From contig NZ_CP041253.1 of the NCBI RefSeq assembly GCF_006575665.1, positions 3,695,001 to 3,759,000 on the forward strand: a stretch of 64,000 nucleotides of DNA, read 5' to 3'. Both the position numbers and the translations under genes were made by a program. Shown here piece after piece: positions 18,899 to 27,698 of the stretch; within the stretch, counting starts at the first letter, position 1; each line of letters begins with the position of its first letter. The DNA comes from Echinicola soli (GTDB lineage: Bacteria > Bacteroidota > Bacteroidia > Cytophagales > Cyclobacteriaceae). Under the pieces are notes generated by a model. It was not told the DNA's origin and ran no database searches. It was given only the letters and a program-made list of their open reading frames with translations.

Positions 18899-21800
18899 TT
18901 AAAACTTTGCATTGATGCCGAAGGTGAACGAGGTAACTGCGGGCGAGATGTTGGCATTTACCTCTCCGGCGCCGGCGCCTTGATCACCATCCAGATAAAC
19001 TTCCGGATCTATCCCTTTGTGTTTGGTCCTGTACTCGGCAAAAATGAACGGTTGCTGGATACTACTATAGACCCTCAGGCTGCCCATGCCGATCTTAGCG
19101 GCAATTTTTTCAGGAAAATTATACCCTACATTGATGTTACGCACCTTTATGAAGGTGCCATCAAAGTAAGACATGGAACTGGCATACTTGGGGCTTTCTT
19201 GGTTTTGGTTTGGTCGAGGAAATTCATTGGTCGGGTTATTTGGTGTCCAATAATCCACAGCCAAGTTATTGTATCGACCGTATAGTCCGTTAAATTGATC
19301 ATGAAAGCGGCTTCTGATCATGGATCCAAAGCGGCCATAAATGAAAAAGGACAGGTCAATGTTTTTATAGGAGAACCTATTGGTCATGCCCAGTACAAAA
19401 TCAGGAACGGCAGAACCAAGAATCTGACGGTCATCGGCATTGATTTGTCCATCATTGTTGATGTCTTCTACCCTGATTTCCCCGACATTGTCTTCGTAGG
19501 ATTCAGCCAGGTCAGCTTGGTCTGTTTGCCATATCCCGATTTTCTTGTAATCATAAAAGACCGTCAATGCCTCCCCGACAAAACGTCCTGCTGAAATATC
19601 ATCGCCACTTGGAAGTTCAAGGATTTCTTCTCTGTTTCTGTTAAAAATCAGGTCAGTAGTCCAAGTGAAATTGGTGTTATCTATGTTGACACTGTTTACA
19701 GTCAGCTCTATACCCCTGTTTTGGGTTTTTCCAACATTGGTGGTGTAGCCTCCAAAACCGATGGAATTGGGTAGTGGCTGTGGTGCCAAAAGATCCTTGG
19801 TGGTGGTGATGTAGTACTCAAAACTACCACTTATCCTTCCGGCTATTAGGGAAAAATCCAAACCAGCGTTCAGCGTAGTGGATGTTTCCCACCTCAGGTC
19901 TGGATTCCCAATGGTACTTGGTCCGTACCCAAACGCCGGATTGTTTTCAAAGGCATACGTGCTTCTGCCCAATAACGCCTGCGTTTGATAAGGATCAATA
20001 GCCTGGTTACCAATGGACCCATAACTTACCCTTAACTTCATTTGGTCAAACGTCTCATTTGCTTTGAAGAAGGGTTCGTCACTGATATTCCAGCCCAATG
20101 CCACTGAAGGGAAATAGGAAAACTTGTTGTTTTCGCCAAACTTGGACGAACCATCAGCCCTCAAGGTACCGGTCACCAAGTATTTGCCTTTGTAATTGTA
20201 ATTAAGCCGTCCCATATAGGAAAAAAGCGTCCACTGTACCAGGTTGGTGTTCGCTCCGGTGATCTGGCTGGCATCACCAAGCCTGTTATAGCTTTGGTTT
20301 TCAGCAGGAATGCCTTGAACACTTAAAAAAGTTTCTTCCAGATTATCCTTTTGGAAGGATTGAAGACCAGTAAATTTAAAGACATGGTCTTCCCCAAAAG
20401 TCCGGTCATAGGTGATGATGTTTTCCAAGGTGTAATTAAACCTGAAATCTTCTTCTACACTTCCTATTGGGTCACCGCCTCTTCTGGAGTTGGTTTGTGA
20501 ACCTGTAAACCTACCGTTTCGGTCAATGGTAATGTCCGGGCCGAAATTTACACGGTAGGTCAGTCCATCAACGATTTTCCACTCGGCATAAATGCTGTTA
20601 AATATTCTGTACCTTTTGGTTAGGTCGATATTGGCACCGGGGACGATTTCTGCCAGAGGATTGGTCCTGAGACCGTCTGAGGTGGGAAGAAAAATAAGGC
20701 TGCCATCTTCATCATAGGGCTTACCAAGTGGATTCTCCTGCATGGCACCACCGATCGGGTTAAAGTTCTCCCCATTTCTTTCGCTGTACGACACCAATGT
20801 GGACGTCCCAAACCTGATCTTGTCATTGATTTTATGGTCAATATTTGCGCGAAAATTATACCGGGTATAGTCCTGATTGATCACCACGCCCTTATCCTGG
20901 AAAAATCCTCCGGAAACAAAAAACTGTGTTTTTTCACTTCCACCGGATACGGATACCTGATGGCTTTGGATAGCTCCCGTTCGGGTTAGTGCTCCCACAT
21001 AATCGGTGGTTCTTCCCGCTGCAATTCCTTCGAGTTCCACGGGTTCAAACAGGGCTTCGTCGGCTTCCGCAGTGGCAGGACCTTCAGGGTAATTTCCGGT
21101 CGCCCTACGGGACTCACGCTTGTATTCTGCAAACTCAGGTCCATTGAACACCTCTATTGTACCCAAGGATTTATTGAATCCATAATAGGAATTCAGGGAT
21201 ACGACCGTTTTGCCGGTAGTTCCTCGCTTGGTGGTGACCAATACGACACCATTGGCACCTCTGGAACCATAGATGGCTGTGGCGGAAGCATCCTTTAGGA
21301 TTTCCATGGAGGTAATGTCATTAGGGTTAATGTCATTGATTCCTCCAGTGATGGGAATTCCATCTACTACATAGAGCGGTTCGTTACTGGCATTGAATGA
21401 TCTCCTACCACGGATTCGTACTTGTGGTGCTGCACCCGGCTTACTGCCAGGGGAGGTCACATCCACACCTGAAGATCGCCCTTGTAACGCCTGACGTGCA
21501 TCAGTGATAGGTTGGTCAGTGATTTCTTTTGCACTGACCGACGAGATGGCTCCAGTGAGCTGGCTCTTTTTTACCGATCCATATCCCACGACTACCACTT
21601 CATCCAAGTCCGATACGTCCGGCTCTAGGGAAACATCTATGGTCGTCTGGTTACCGACGATCACTTCTTTTATCTTGTAACCGATAAAGGAAAATTGAAG
21701 GGTTTGGTCAGCACTGGCAGCTATGGTGTATTTACCATCGATATCCGCGGCAGTTCCGTTACTGGTGCCTTTGATAAGGGCGGCAGCGCCCGGTATGGGC

Positions 21801-21916
21801 ATGCCATTTTCATCTGAAATGGTTCCGGTGACTTGTACATTTTGGCCCATCGAGGGACCGGAAAAGAATAGCAGGAACAGTATTATCCCTGTCCAAAAGT
21901 AATTTTTGGTTTGCAT
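18899..21916 (-). CDS. SusC/RagA family TonB-dependent outer membrane transporter
   Basis: 1005 residues. Signal peptide, carboxypeptidase-like regulatory domain (about 28-105; VTGTISDENGMPIPGA), a TonB-box-like stretch DEVVVVGYG, the plug domain with PLYVVDGIPI and ILKDASATAIYGSRGANGVVLVTTKRG, then a 22-strand-type barrel ending with aromatic FGINAKF. It imports oligosaccharide using TonB energy, paired with the SusD gene downstream. An operator matching that near the LacI-type gene lies 125 bp before its start, shared with the divergent MFS gene. Confidence 0.97.
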   Translation of the reverse strand: MQTKNYFWTGIILFLLFFSGPSMGQNVQVTGTISDENGMPIPGAAALIKGTSNGTAADIDGKYTIAASADQTLQFSFIGYKIKEVIVGNQTTIDVSLEPDVSDLDEVVVVGYGSVKKSQLTGAISSVSAKEITDQPITDARQALQGRSSGVDVTSPGSKPGAAPQVRIRGRRSFNASNEPLYVVDGIPITGGINDINPNDITSMEILKDASATAIYGSRGANGVVLVTTKRGTTGKTVVSLNSYYGFNKSLGTIEVFNGPEFAEYKRESRRATGNYPEGPATAEADEALFEPVELEGIAAGRTTDYVGALTRTGAIQSHQVSVSGGSEKTQFFVSGGFFQDKGVVINQDYTRYNFRANIDHKINDKIRFGTSTLVSYSERNGENFNPIGGAMQENPLGKPYDEDGSLIFLPTSDGLRTNPLAEIVPGANIDLTKRYRIFNSIYAEWKIVDGLTYRVNFGPDITIDRNGRFTGSQTNSRRGGDPIGSVEEDFRFNYTLENIITYDRTFGEDHVFKFTGLQSFQKDNLEETFLSVQGIPAENQSYNRLGDASQITGANTNLVQWTLFSYMGRLNYNYKGKYLVTGTLRADGSSKFGENNKFSYFPSVALGWNISDEPFFKANETFDQMKLRVSYGSIGNQAIDPYQTQALLGRSTYAFENNPAFGYGPSTIGNPDLRWETSTTLNAGLDFSLIAGRISGSFEYYITTTKDLLAPQPLPNSIGFGGYTTNVGKTQNRGIELTVNSVNIDNTNFTWTTDLIFNRNREEILELPSGDDISAGRFVGEALTVFYDYKKIGIWQTDQADLAESYEDNVGEIRVEDINNDGQINADDRQILGSAVPDFVLGMTNRFSYKNIDLSFFIYGRFGSMIRSRFHDQFNGLYGRYNNLAVDYWTPNNPTNEFPRPNQNQESPKYASSMSYFDGTFIKVRNINVGYNFPEKIAAKIGMGSLRVYSSIQQPFIFAEYRTKHKGIDPEVYLDGDQGAGAGEVNANISPAVTSFTFGINAKF

Positions 21917-22040
21917 AGTTATTTGGTTTATTGTTAATCATTAAAGGGTTTAATGGCACTTGAAAATTCCTTGTTGTTTTATAAGGCATGTTTCAAATTA
22001 GATACACTATTGAATAAATTCAAGGTTGAATTATAATTTA

Positions 22041-22062
22041 TTTACGGAATCGTTTTCGTAAA
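22041..22062. promoter_or_regulatory. LacI-type operator, copy 2 (between SusC and MFS genes)
   Basis: TTTACGGAATCG followed by TTTTCGTAAA, a 22-bp imperfect palindrome centred on the CG at 22051-22052. Its 16-base core is identical to 15995-16010. It lies about 125 bp before the SusC start and about 100 bp before the MFS start, which are divergent. Confidence 0.82.
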
Positions 22063-22163
22063 TAATAATTCCTAATGTCAAAATTTAACGGTAATAAATT
22101 AATGTAATTGGAGTATTTTAGTGATTAATAATTTTTGAAACGCTTATTTTAGAGCTTCAAAAC

Positions 22164-23480
22164 ATGGCGGACAGAAAGTTTAATAGTATTATTAGAGGAT
22201 ATAGGTGGCGGATCGTAGCGTTGCTTTTTTTGGCTACCGCCGTCAAATATATTGACAGGAATGTCCTTTCATTTACCATGATCGATGAGGGATTCCGGAG
22301 GGAGATGTTGAATGTTTCCGAGTCATCCCCACTTTCCGCTGACCTGATTGGACGGTTTAAGATCCTGATGGGCTATGTGGACGCCAGTTTCAAATTTGCC
22401 TATGCTATCGGCTTTGTGTTGATGGGCTATTTTATCGATCGGGTGCTGGTCAAAAAAGGATATAGCATTGCCATTGCCATCTGGAGTTTTGCAGGTATTG
22501 TTACTGCCTTTGTCAGTAGTTTTAGGGGACTTAGCATTACCCGGTTTGCTTTTGGTTTTGGTGAGTCAGCCAATTTTCCGGCAGCGATTAAAACGATAGC
22601 AGAGTGGTTCCCGAAAAAGGAACGATCTTTTGCCACCGGGATCTATAATGCTGGAGCCAATGTCGGGATCATGGCCACAGCCTTGATTGTGCCTGCCCTA
22701 ATTATCAATTTGGGATGGCGATGGTCGTTTTTGTGTACAGGACTGTTAGGCGTGATTTTGCTGATTTGCTGGCGGATGATTTACAGGCCTCTGAAGGCAC
22801 ATCCTAAGGTAAACGCCGAAGAGCAGGAATATATCAATTCAGATAAGGAAATTGAGTCCGATAATGCCAAGGTGCCATGGAAAAGCCTTATGAAAACCAG
22901 GGGTGCTTGGGCAATAGCACTGGGGAAGTTCTTTACAGATCCTGTATGGTGGTTTTATCTTACCTGGTTGCCGGACTTTTTCAATAGTAATGAAGCACTG
23001 GAAACCAAGCTGAATTTATCTGGGTTGGCTTTGCCGTTTATCTTTATCTATTTTACTTCAGACTTAGGGAGTGTATTTTTTGGTTGGCTCTCGGGTAAAT
23101 TTATCAGCATGGGTTGGTCTGTAAATAAAAGCAGGAAATTGACATTGTTGCTTTGTGCACTGTTGGTGGTACCGCTGATGTTTGCAGCTAAAGTATCTAA
23201 TGTATATCTGGCAATGGTATTGGTGGCACTGGCTGCAGCTGCACACCAAGGTTGGTCTGCTAATTTGTTCACCCTTTCTTCCGATATTTTTCCTAAACGA
23301 GTAGTGGGATCGGTAGTAGGATTGGCGGGAATGGTCGGAGGGATCGGCGGGACGATCTTTGCGGCCTTTGCGGGGATCATTCTGGTGAATTGGGGGTATT
23401 TCCCCATCTTTATAATGGCATCGGCGTCTTATTTGATAGCACTATTGATCATCCATCTCCTGGTGCCCAGGATAAGGTGA
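22164..23480 (+). CDS. MFS transporter, hexuronate (ExuT-like) type
   Basis: 438 residues with about 12 membrane helices. The N-terminus WRIVALLFLATAVKYIDRNVLSF and the segment FGFGESANFPAAIKTIAEWFPKKERSFATGIYNAGANVG are characteristic of the anion:cation symporter/hexuronate branch. The second half includes FFTDPVWWFYLTWLPDFF, also typical. It should carry glucuronate or galacturonate across the inner membrane by proton symport after periplasmic release from the glycan. Divergent from SusC, sharing a LacI-type operator. The ~60-residue loop between helices 1 and 2 is normal for this branch. Confidence 0.92.
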   Translation: MADRKFNSIIRGYRWRIVALLFLATAVKYIDRNVLSFTMIDEGFRREMLNVSESSPLSADLIGRFKILMGYVDASFKFAYAIGFVLMGYFIDRVLVKKGYSIAIAIWSFAGIVTAFVSSFRGLSITRFAFGFGESANFPAAIKTIAEWFPKKERSFATGIYNAGANVGIMATALIVPALIINLGWRWSFLCTGLLGVILLICWRMIYRPLKAHPKVNAEEQEYINSDKEIESDNAKVPWKSLMKTRGAWAIALGKFFTDPVWWFYLTWLPDFFNSNEALETKLNLSGLALPFIFIYFTSDLGSVFFGWLSGKFISMGWSVNKSRKLTLLLCALLVVPLMFAAKVSNVYLAMVLVALAAAAHQGWSANLFTLSSDIFPKRVVGSVVGLAGMVGGIGGTIFAAFAGIILVNWGYFPIFIMASASYLIALLIIHLLVPRIR

Positions 23481-23561
23481 TGCTGTCACTAATATCAAAT
23501 CTAGGGGAGTAGAATACGTTTCAGATTATTTTCTTGAAGTGAATTGATTGAAAAATGGTAA

Positions 23562-23754
23562 AAAAGAGGCTGACTCATAAACCGGGACAAATGGAAGATG
23601 CCATCCCGATAGCCATCTGGGCGGGCTCTCACGATCCCGCCCAGGCAAAGAAGTGATTTCGACATAGACTCAATTTCAAGTATTTTGCCATCACTACGAT
23701 CGTGACATAGCTATCCCGCGTGGCCATGGGGTAGATTTATGGAACAGCCTCTTT
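23562..23754. repeat. Structured intergenic element closed by terminator-like inverted repeats
   Basis: Ends AAAGAGGCTG (23562-23571) and CAGCCTCTTT (23745-23754) are exact inverted repeats; just inside, CATAAA (23575-23580) pairs with TTTATG (23736-23741). The interior holds a perfect 8-bp hairpin TGGGCGGG (23618-23625) with CCCGCCCA (23636-23643). It looks like an ordinary bidirectional terminator between the convergent MFS and isomerase genes into whose loop about 150 bp has been inserted. Confidence 0.6.
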
Positions 23755-23759
23755 ATGGT

Positions 23760-24692
23760 TCATTTAAATGCATCAGCCTTATGATATGCGTCTATTAAGG
23801 CCTTTTCTCCATCTTTTCCGGGTAAGGCATTGCCATGCTCCATGCCACAAATCCCTTTGAATCCTTTATTATCAATCCATTTGAATATATTTTGATAGTT
23901 TATTTCTCCCGTTCCAGGCTCCTTTCGGCCAGGATTATCACCAATCTGAATATAGGCGATTTCCTCCCAGCAAAGCTCCATATTGGGGATTAGATTACCT
24001 TCATTTCGTTGCATGTGGTAAATGTCATAGAGGATTTTGACAGCAGGGCTGTCCACGGCTTTGCAGATCATATAAGCCTGATTGGAATGTCTAAGGAAGA
24101 GGTGGGGATTATCGCTTAGTGGCTCCATTACCATGGTCAGTCCATGGGGTTCAAATACCTCCGCTCCCATTCTATAAGCATCGATGATATGTGCGGTTTG
24201 CTGGTCAAGAGGCAGGTTTCTTTCAAAATAGCCGGGCACTACGGTCATCCATTTTGCATGGACGATTTTGGCTACTTCCACTGCTTTTTCGCATTCTTTC
24301 ACAAAAGCCTCTTTATACTCTTTCTTACCAGTGGTAAGCGCTACTTCCCAGTTGAATCCAGGATCAATCACGAAAACCCCCATAGTCATGCCGTTCTTTT
24401 CGAGGGCAGCACCAATGCGTTTTTGATCTTCCAGTGAGCGGTTCATCAGGCCATTATCTTCCAAGGCGGAAAAGCCCTGTTCTGCCATAAAATCAATTTG
24501 ATCCACCAGATCATTGCCTGCATGGTTTTTGAACATGCCAAAATGGGGGGCATAATTTAAATTGAAATTTTGCCGAGTGTATTGCTTCGTTCTGGTATTA
24601 GCCAGGGAAACTCCGCTTGTAAAGGTAGCCAAAGCACTGCCCAATGCAGCATTTTTTAAAAAAGTCCTTCTAGGGTTATGGTGGTTTTTCAT
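23760..24692 (-). CDS. Tat-exported sugar phosphate isomerase/epimerase-like TIM-barrel protein
   Basis: 310 residues. The N-terminus carries a twin-arginine signal, PRRTFLKNAALGSAL (Arg8-Arg9). The remainder is an AP-endonuclease-type-2-like TIM barrel close to hydroxypyruvate isomerase: LNYAPHFGMF, FSALEDNGLM, MEPLSDNPHLF with a metal-type Glu, ILYDIYHMQRNEG, YIQIGDNPGRKEPGTGEINY and GICGMEHGN. The Glu, Asp and His residues in these blocks are the usual divalent metal ligands. It is expected in the periplasm. Its substrate is not known; proximity to the hexuronate genes suggests a sugar acid, weakly. Confidence 0.88.
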   Translation of the reverse strand: MKNHHNPRRTFLKNAALGSALATFTSGVSLANTRTKQYTRQNFNLNYAPHFGMFKNHAGNDLVDQIDFMAEQGFSALEDNGLMNRSLEDQKRIGAALEKNGMTMGVFVIDPGFNWEVALTTGKKEYKEAFVKECEKAVEVAKIVHAKWMTVVPGYFERNLPLDQQTAHIIDAYRMGAEVFEPHGLTMVMEPLSDNPHLFLRHSNQAYMICKAVDSPAVKILYDIYHMQRNEGNLIPNMELCWEEIAYIQIGDNPGRKEPGTGEINYQNIFKWIDNKGFKGICGMEHGNALPGKDGEKALIDAYHKADAFK

Positions 24693-25371
24693 TTTGGTTA
24701 TTGTGTTTTAGTTTTTTTAAAAGCTAACTAATATAAGGGATGAAGCATATGTTGACAAATAATTTTTTACTAATGGTACAGATAATGGTTATTTCATTCT
24801 ATGAAAAAAGGTTCTGTGAAGAATACTGTGGGTAAATTATCCCCGGACCCGGCTCTCTTGTGCGGGTAGTCCTGAGAAACAGGATTGTACCGGCCTGGAG
24901 CGAGGCAGGCCTACAGCACAAAGCAACCTAGCGGCAACCTGATTTTACCAGGCTTTAATGCCTGGCGGCATTAGTCAGGACAGCTACTTCACTGTTTTAA
25001 ACGGTCGGAAGGGGGCAGCAGCGATGCTCCATTAAGAGCTTTAGCTTGGTAACAGAAAGTGGATAGAGTATCCTAACAATGCCGTAGGTACTGACCACCG
25101 GCAATGAAGGAATGTATGATTATCGACTGCATCAGGAGCATGAGTACCAAAATCAACCGTCCACCTGTTTCTTCGATTCCAATAGTGCGGTATCGATTTA
25201 CTTACGCTCAGTAAATCAATTAGAACCGACAATAGGAAGTTTATGATAGGTTTACCTTTATTGGGATTATTTGGGACAATTGGTGTCAAACTAAAAAAAT
25301 CAAAACTTAGGATACCTGTAAGAAGTTGGAAAAAATGGTAAATTTAGAACGAACTATGGACAAGAAAAGCG
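24693..25371. other. Intergenic region dominated by a dispersed repeat
   Basis: About 680 bp between two genes that read away from each other. Positions 24822-25165 are the first copy of a ~340-bp repeat described separately. A hairpin GATTTACT/AGTAAATC lies at 25195-25217. The 80 bp before the WYL gene probably hold its promoter, but no clear consensus was recognised. Confidence 0.6.
24822..25165 (+). repeat. Dispersed ~340-bp repeat, copy 1
   Basis: Matches the reverse complement of 37105-37442 along its whole length with a few small gaps. Long identical blocks include GAATACTGTGGGTAAATTAT, AACCTGATTTTACCAGGCTT, GCCGTAGGTACTGACCA and ATTATCGACTGCATCAGGAG. Short self-complementary stretches (for example around 24915 and 25027-25043) hint at RNA or DNA structure. 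No intact ORF is preserved in both copies. Confidence 0.8.
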
Positions 25372-26340
25372 ATGAATAGAATTGACCGATTGACCGCTAT
25401 ACTGACCCACCTCCAGTCCAAAAGGCTCGTAAAGGCGCAGCAATTAGCCGATCGATTTGATATTAGCCTACGGACCGTGTATCGGGATGTGCGTGCCTTG
25501 GAAGAAGCCGGTGTTCCGATCATTGGAGAAGCGGGAACAGGCTATTCGCTATTGGAGGGGTACAGATTACCGCCTGTGATGTTTACGCAAGAGGAAGCAA
25601 TCTCCTTTGTGATGGCCGAAAAGATGGTTGAAAAACTCACCGATAAGGAAAGTGCAGGTCATTTTAAAGAAGCCATGTACAAGATAAGATCGGTACTGAA
25701 AAGTGGACAAAAGGATATCTATGAATTGGCCGAGTCGCATATCGCTATTCGTAAACGGCCTAACAGCCTTTTGGAGAATCATCGGCCAAGGACGATTCCC
25801 ACAATCCTCTCTGGTGTGGTTAAGAAGGAAATATTGCGCATGGAATACCAAGCTTCAGGAAAGGATGAACCATCAACCAGGGATATAGAACCTGTAGGCA
25901 TTTATTATTACTTTGATCAATGGTATATGATTGCCTATTGCAGGCTCCGTTCAGCTTACAGGACCTTTCGCATAGATAGGATTATAGGATTGAAGGAGTT
26001 GGGTGAACATTTTGAGGATAAGCATCCTACATTACAGGCTTACTTAAAGAAACTGGAAAACCAGAAAGAGCTGACAAAGATCGTGGTACAGGTGGATAAT
26101 GGTGTAGTACCCTATTTGAGCGGAGATAAATACGACTATGGATTAGTGTACCAGGCCGATAAAGGGGGTAAGACTGAAATGATCTTTATGCTTCCTTACG
26201 AAGATGATTTTATTAGGTGGTTCTTTATGTTTGCGGAGTACGCGGACATCATTTCACCAGATCATGTCAAGGAAAAAGTCGTGAAGCGACTCCAGCAGAA
26301 GTGGAGTAGATTAAAAATAACTCCGGCACTGCTGACATAG
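25372..26340 (+). CDS. HTH-WYL domain transcriptional regulator (YafY-like)
   Basis: 322 residues. The N-terminal winged helix (MNRIDRLTAILTHLQSKRLVKAQQ to about 60, with RTVYRDVRALEEAGVPI) is that of the YafY/DeoR-like group, and the middle carries a WYL domain (about 140-215; IEPVGIYYYFDQWYMIAYC) followed by the WCX extension. WYL domains sense small ligands or nucleic acids. It stands alone upstream of a small protein gene and the heme operon; a regulatory link to either is not demonstrable. Confidence 0.92.
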   Translation: MNRIDRLTAILTHLQSKRLVKAQQLADRFDISLRTVYRDVRALEEAGVPIIGEAGTGYSLLEGYRLPPVMFTQEEAISFVMAEKMVEKLTDKESAGHFKEAMYKIRSVLKSGQKDIYELAESHIAIRKRPNSLLENHRPRTIPTILSGVVKKEILRMEYQASGKDEPSTRDIEPVGIYYYFDQWYMIAYCRLRSAYRTFRIDRIIGLKELGEHFEDKHPTLQAYLKKLENQKELTKIVVQVDNGVVPYLSGDKYDYGLVYQADKGGKTEMIFMLPYEDDFIRWFFMFAEYADIISPDHVKEKVVKRLQQKWSRLKITPALLT

Positions 26341-26402
26341 GGTTGTCATTATTGATGCGTTAATTTGTCTAACTGTTCATTTTGACCCTTAAAATAAGCC
26401 AT

Positions 26403-26618
26403 ATGATTTTGGTTTTTAGAACATCAATCGGAGATGAGTCGGAAGTTGAAAAAATAGCGCCAGCATTGGACCACCTTATAGGGAATACTGGTTCCTGGAA
26501 CGTAGATCTTGAAGATTGTGACAATATTCTTCGGGTCGTGACCGATCAAGTGAATGTCAATGAAATAGCATTAGCCCTTATATCAAAAGGATATTTTTGT
26601 GAAGAACTGGAAGATTGA
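26403..26618 (+). CDS. Small ferredoxin-fold-like protein of unknown function
   Basis: 71 residues when started at the ATG at 26403 (an upstream in-frame TTG at 26382 is less likely). The pattern beta-alpha-beta-beta-alpha-beta (MILVFRTSI, EVEKIAPALDHLI, WNVDLEDCDNILRVVT, VNEIALALISKGYFCEEL) is that of heavy-metal-associated or copper-chaperone-like folds but lacks the CxxC metal motif. Similar small proteins are common in Bacteroidota genomes. Function unknown. Confidence 0.7.
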   Translation: MILVFRTSIGDESEVEKIAPALDHLIGNTGSWNVDLEDCDNILRVVTDQVNVNEIALALISKGYFCEELED

Positions 26619-26660
26619 TTTTTTTTGACTAATAATTTTCCGGGTTAGTCCCACCTTGTC

Positions 26661-26687
26661 AAATCCATAGTTGGCCACTATGGATTT
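26661..26687. terminator. Hairpin after the small protein gene
   Basis: Perfect 10-bp arms AAATCCATAG and CTATGGATTT with a 7-nt loop (TTGGCCA), about 40 bp after the small gene's stop. No long T tail follows, so it may be a weak terminator or a processing structure before the heme operon. Confidence 0.4.
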
Positions 26688-26746
26688 ATAAATCTCATAG
26701 TCAATAAATGACATTTAAAATCCCATAAATATAATCAATATTTATT

Positions 26747-26779
26747 TATTTGGATTAAGTCTAAATAGTTATACATTTG
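26747..26779 (+). promoter_or_regulatory. Promoter of the heme operon with an overlapping palindrome
   Basis: TACATTTG (26772-26779) matches the Bacteroidota -7 consensus TAnnTTTG, and TTTG at 26749-26752 lies 19 bp upstream as the -33 element. The -33 element sits inside a 21-bp imperfect palindrome at 26747-26767 (TATTTGGATTA then AGTCTAAATA). A related half site, TTAATCTAAATAA, lies just before the ATG. The layout fits an iron-dependent repressor (Fur or DtxR type), which is inferred. Confidence 0.6.
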
Positions 26780-26806
26780 TGATGTTATCTATAATTAATC
26801 TAAATA

Positions 26807-27676
26807 ATGAGAAAGAATATAGTTCTATTTTTCGTCATGGTTTTAGCAGTGTCATGCGGCACTAAAAGGAGCCAAGAGCAAGAAGAAACGGCAACAGCTG
26901 AAGCTACTCCCAAGATCATCACCGCAGGTGGCACCATAACCGAAATTGTGTATGCCCTCGGTCATGGTGATGCAATAGTGGCAACAGACCTGACCAGTAC
27001 ATATCCTGCTAAGATGCAGGAATTACCCTCCATTGGCTATAGAAATCAAATCCAGGCAGAGGGAATTTTATCCCTTAATCCGGACTGGATCCTAGTGGAA
27101 GAGAATTACCTCAATAATGATGTGGTGGCCCAACTAGAAAACAGTGGTAAGAAGGTCTTTGTACTGGATAAGCCTCAATCTGAAGAAGCGGCTGAATTGC
27201 TCATTACAGAGATAGGAGAAATTTTCGAAGAAAAAGAGAAGGCAGATGAGTTAATCCGTCAGTTAAATAAGGATTTGGAAGCTCTAAGGATGCTTAAAGA
27301 GCGGAATGATGAGCACCCAAGAGTAGCCTTCATCATGTCCCGAGGGCCTGAAATGGTCTTTCTAGCAGGCAAAAATACCTTTGCAGAGGCTATGATAACA
27401 TTATCTGGTGCCCAACCTGTAGCAGTGGACTTTGAAGGATTGAAACCACTTACTCCCGAGGCTTTACCGGCACTTAATCCTGACTATATTCTTTTATTTG
27501 AGTCAGGGTTCCGAGCCGCGGGAGGCAAGGAGGGTCTTCGGGCGATTCAGGGGATAACCGCTACGACTGCTTGGAAAAAAGATCAGCTCATTGCAATGGA
27601 TGGTCATTACCTGTCCAGTTTTGGTCCCCGAATGGGACAGGCTGCTATTGACCTATTTGAAGAGACCCACCCTTGA
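26807..27676 (+). CDS. hmuT: Heme ABC transporter substrate-binding lipoprotein
   Basis: 289 residues. Lipobox AVSC with Cys17, followed by a class III (BtuF/HmuT-like) binding protein: IITAGGTITEIVYALGHGDAIVATDLTSTYP, LNPDWILVEE, RVAFIMSRGPEMVFLAGKNTFAEAMI and LNPDYILLFESGF. These binding proteins deliver heme from the periplasm to the FecCD-type permease; here the protein is a lipoprotein, as is common in Bacteroidota. It is the first gene of the operon and sits directly after the palindrome-overlapped promoter. Confidence 0.92.
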   Translation: MRKNIVLFFVMVLAVSCGTKRSQEQEETATAEATPKIITAGGTITEIVYALGHGDAIVATDLTSTYPAKMQELPSIGYRNQIQAEGILSLNPDWILVEENYLNNDVVAQLENSGKKVFVLDKPQSEEAAELLITEIGEIFEEKEKADELIRQLNKDLEALRMLKERNDEHPRVAFIMSRGPEMVFLAGKNTFAEAMITLSGAQPVAVDFEGLKPLTPEALPALNPDYILLFESGFRAAGGKEGLRAIQGITATTAWKKDQLIAMDGHYLSSFGPRMGQAAIDLFEETHP

Positions 27677-27698
27677 TCATTGAAGAAAAACCATCATT

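Noticed and set aside
24822..25165. The repeat as a group II intron (GTGCGG near 24861)
   Set aside because: No domain V, no reverse transcriptase and no 3' end could be recognised; a covariance-model search would be needed.
25041..25289. An 82-codon frame on the minus strand inside the 340-bp repeat, partly preserved (PDAVDN, WSVPTALLG, FLLPS) in the second copy
   Set aside because: Differences between copies fall at all codon positions and the frame ends differ, so shared residues reflect DNA identity rather than coding conservation.
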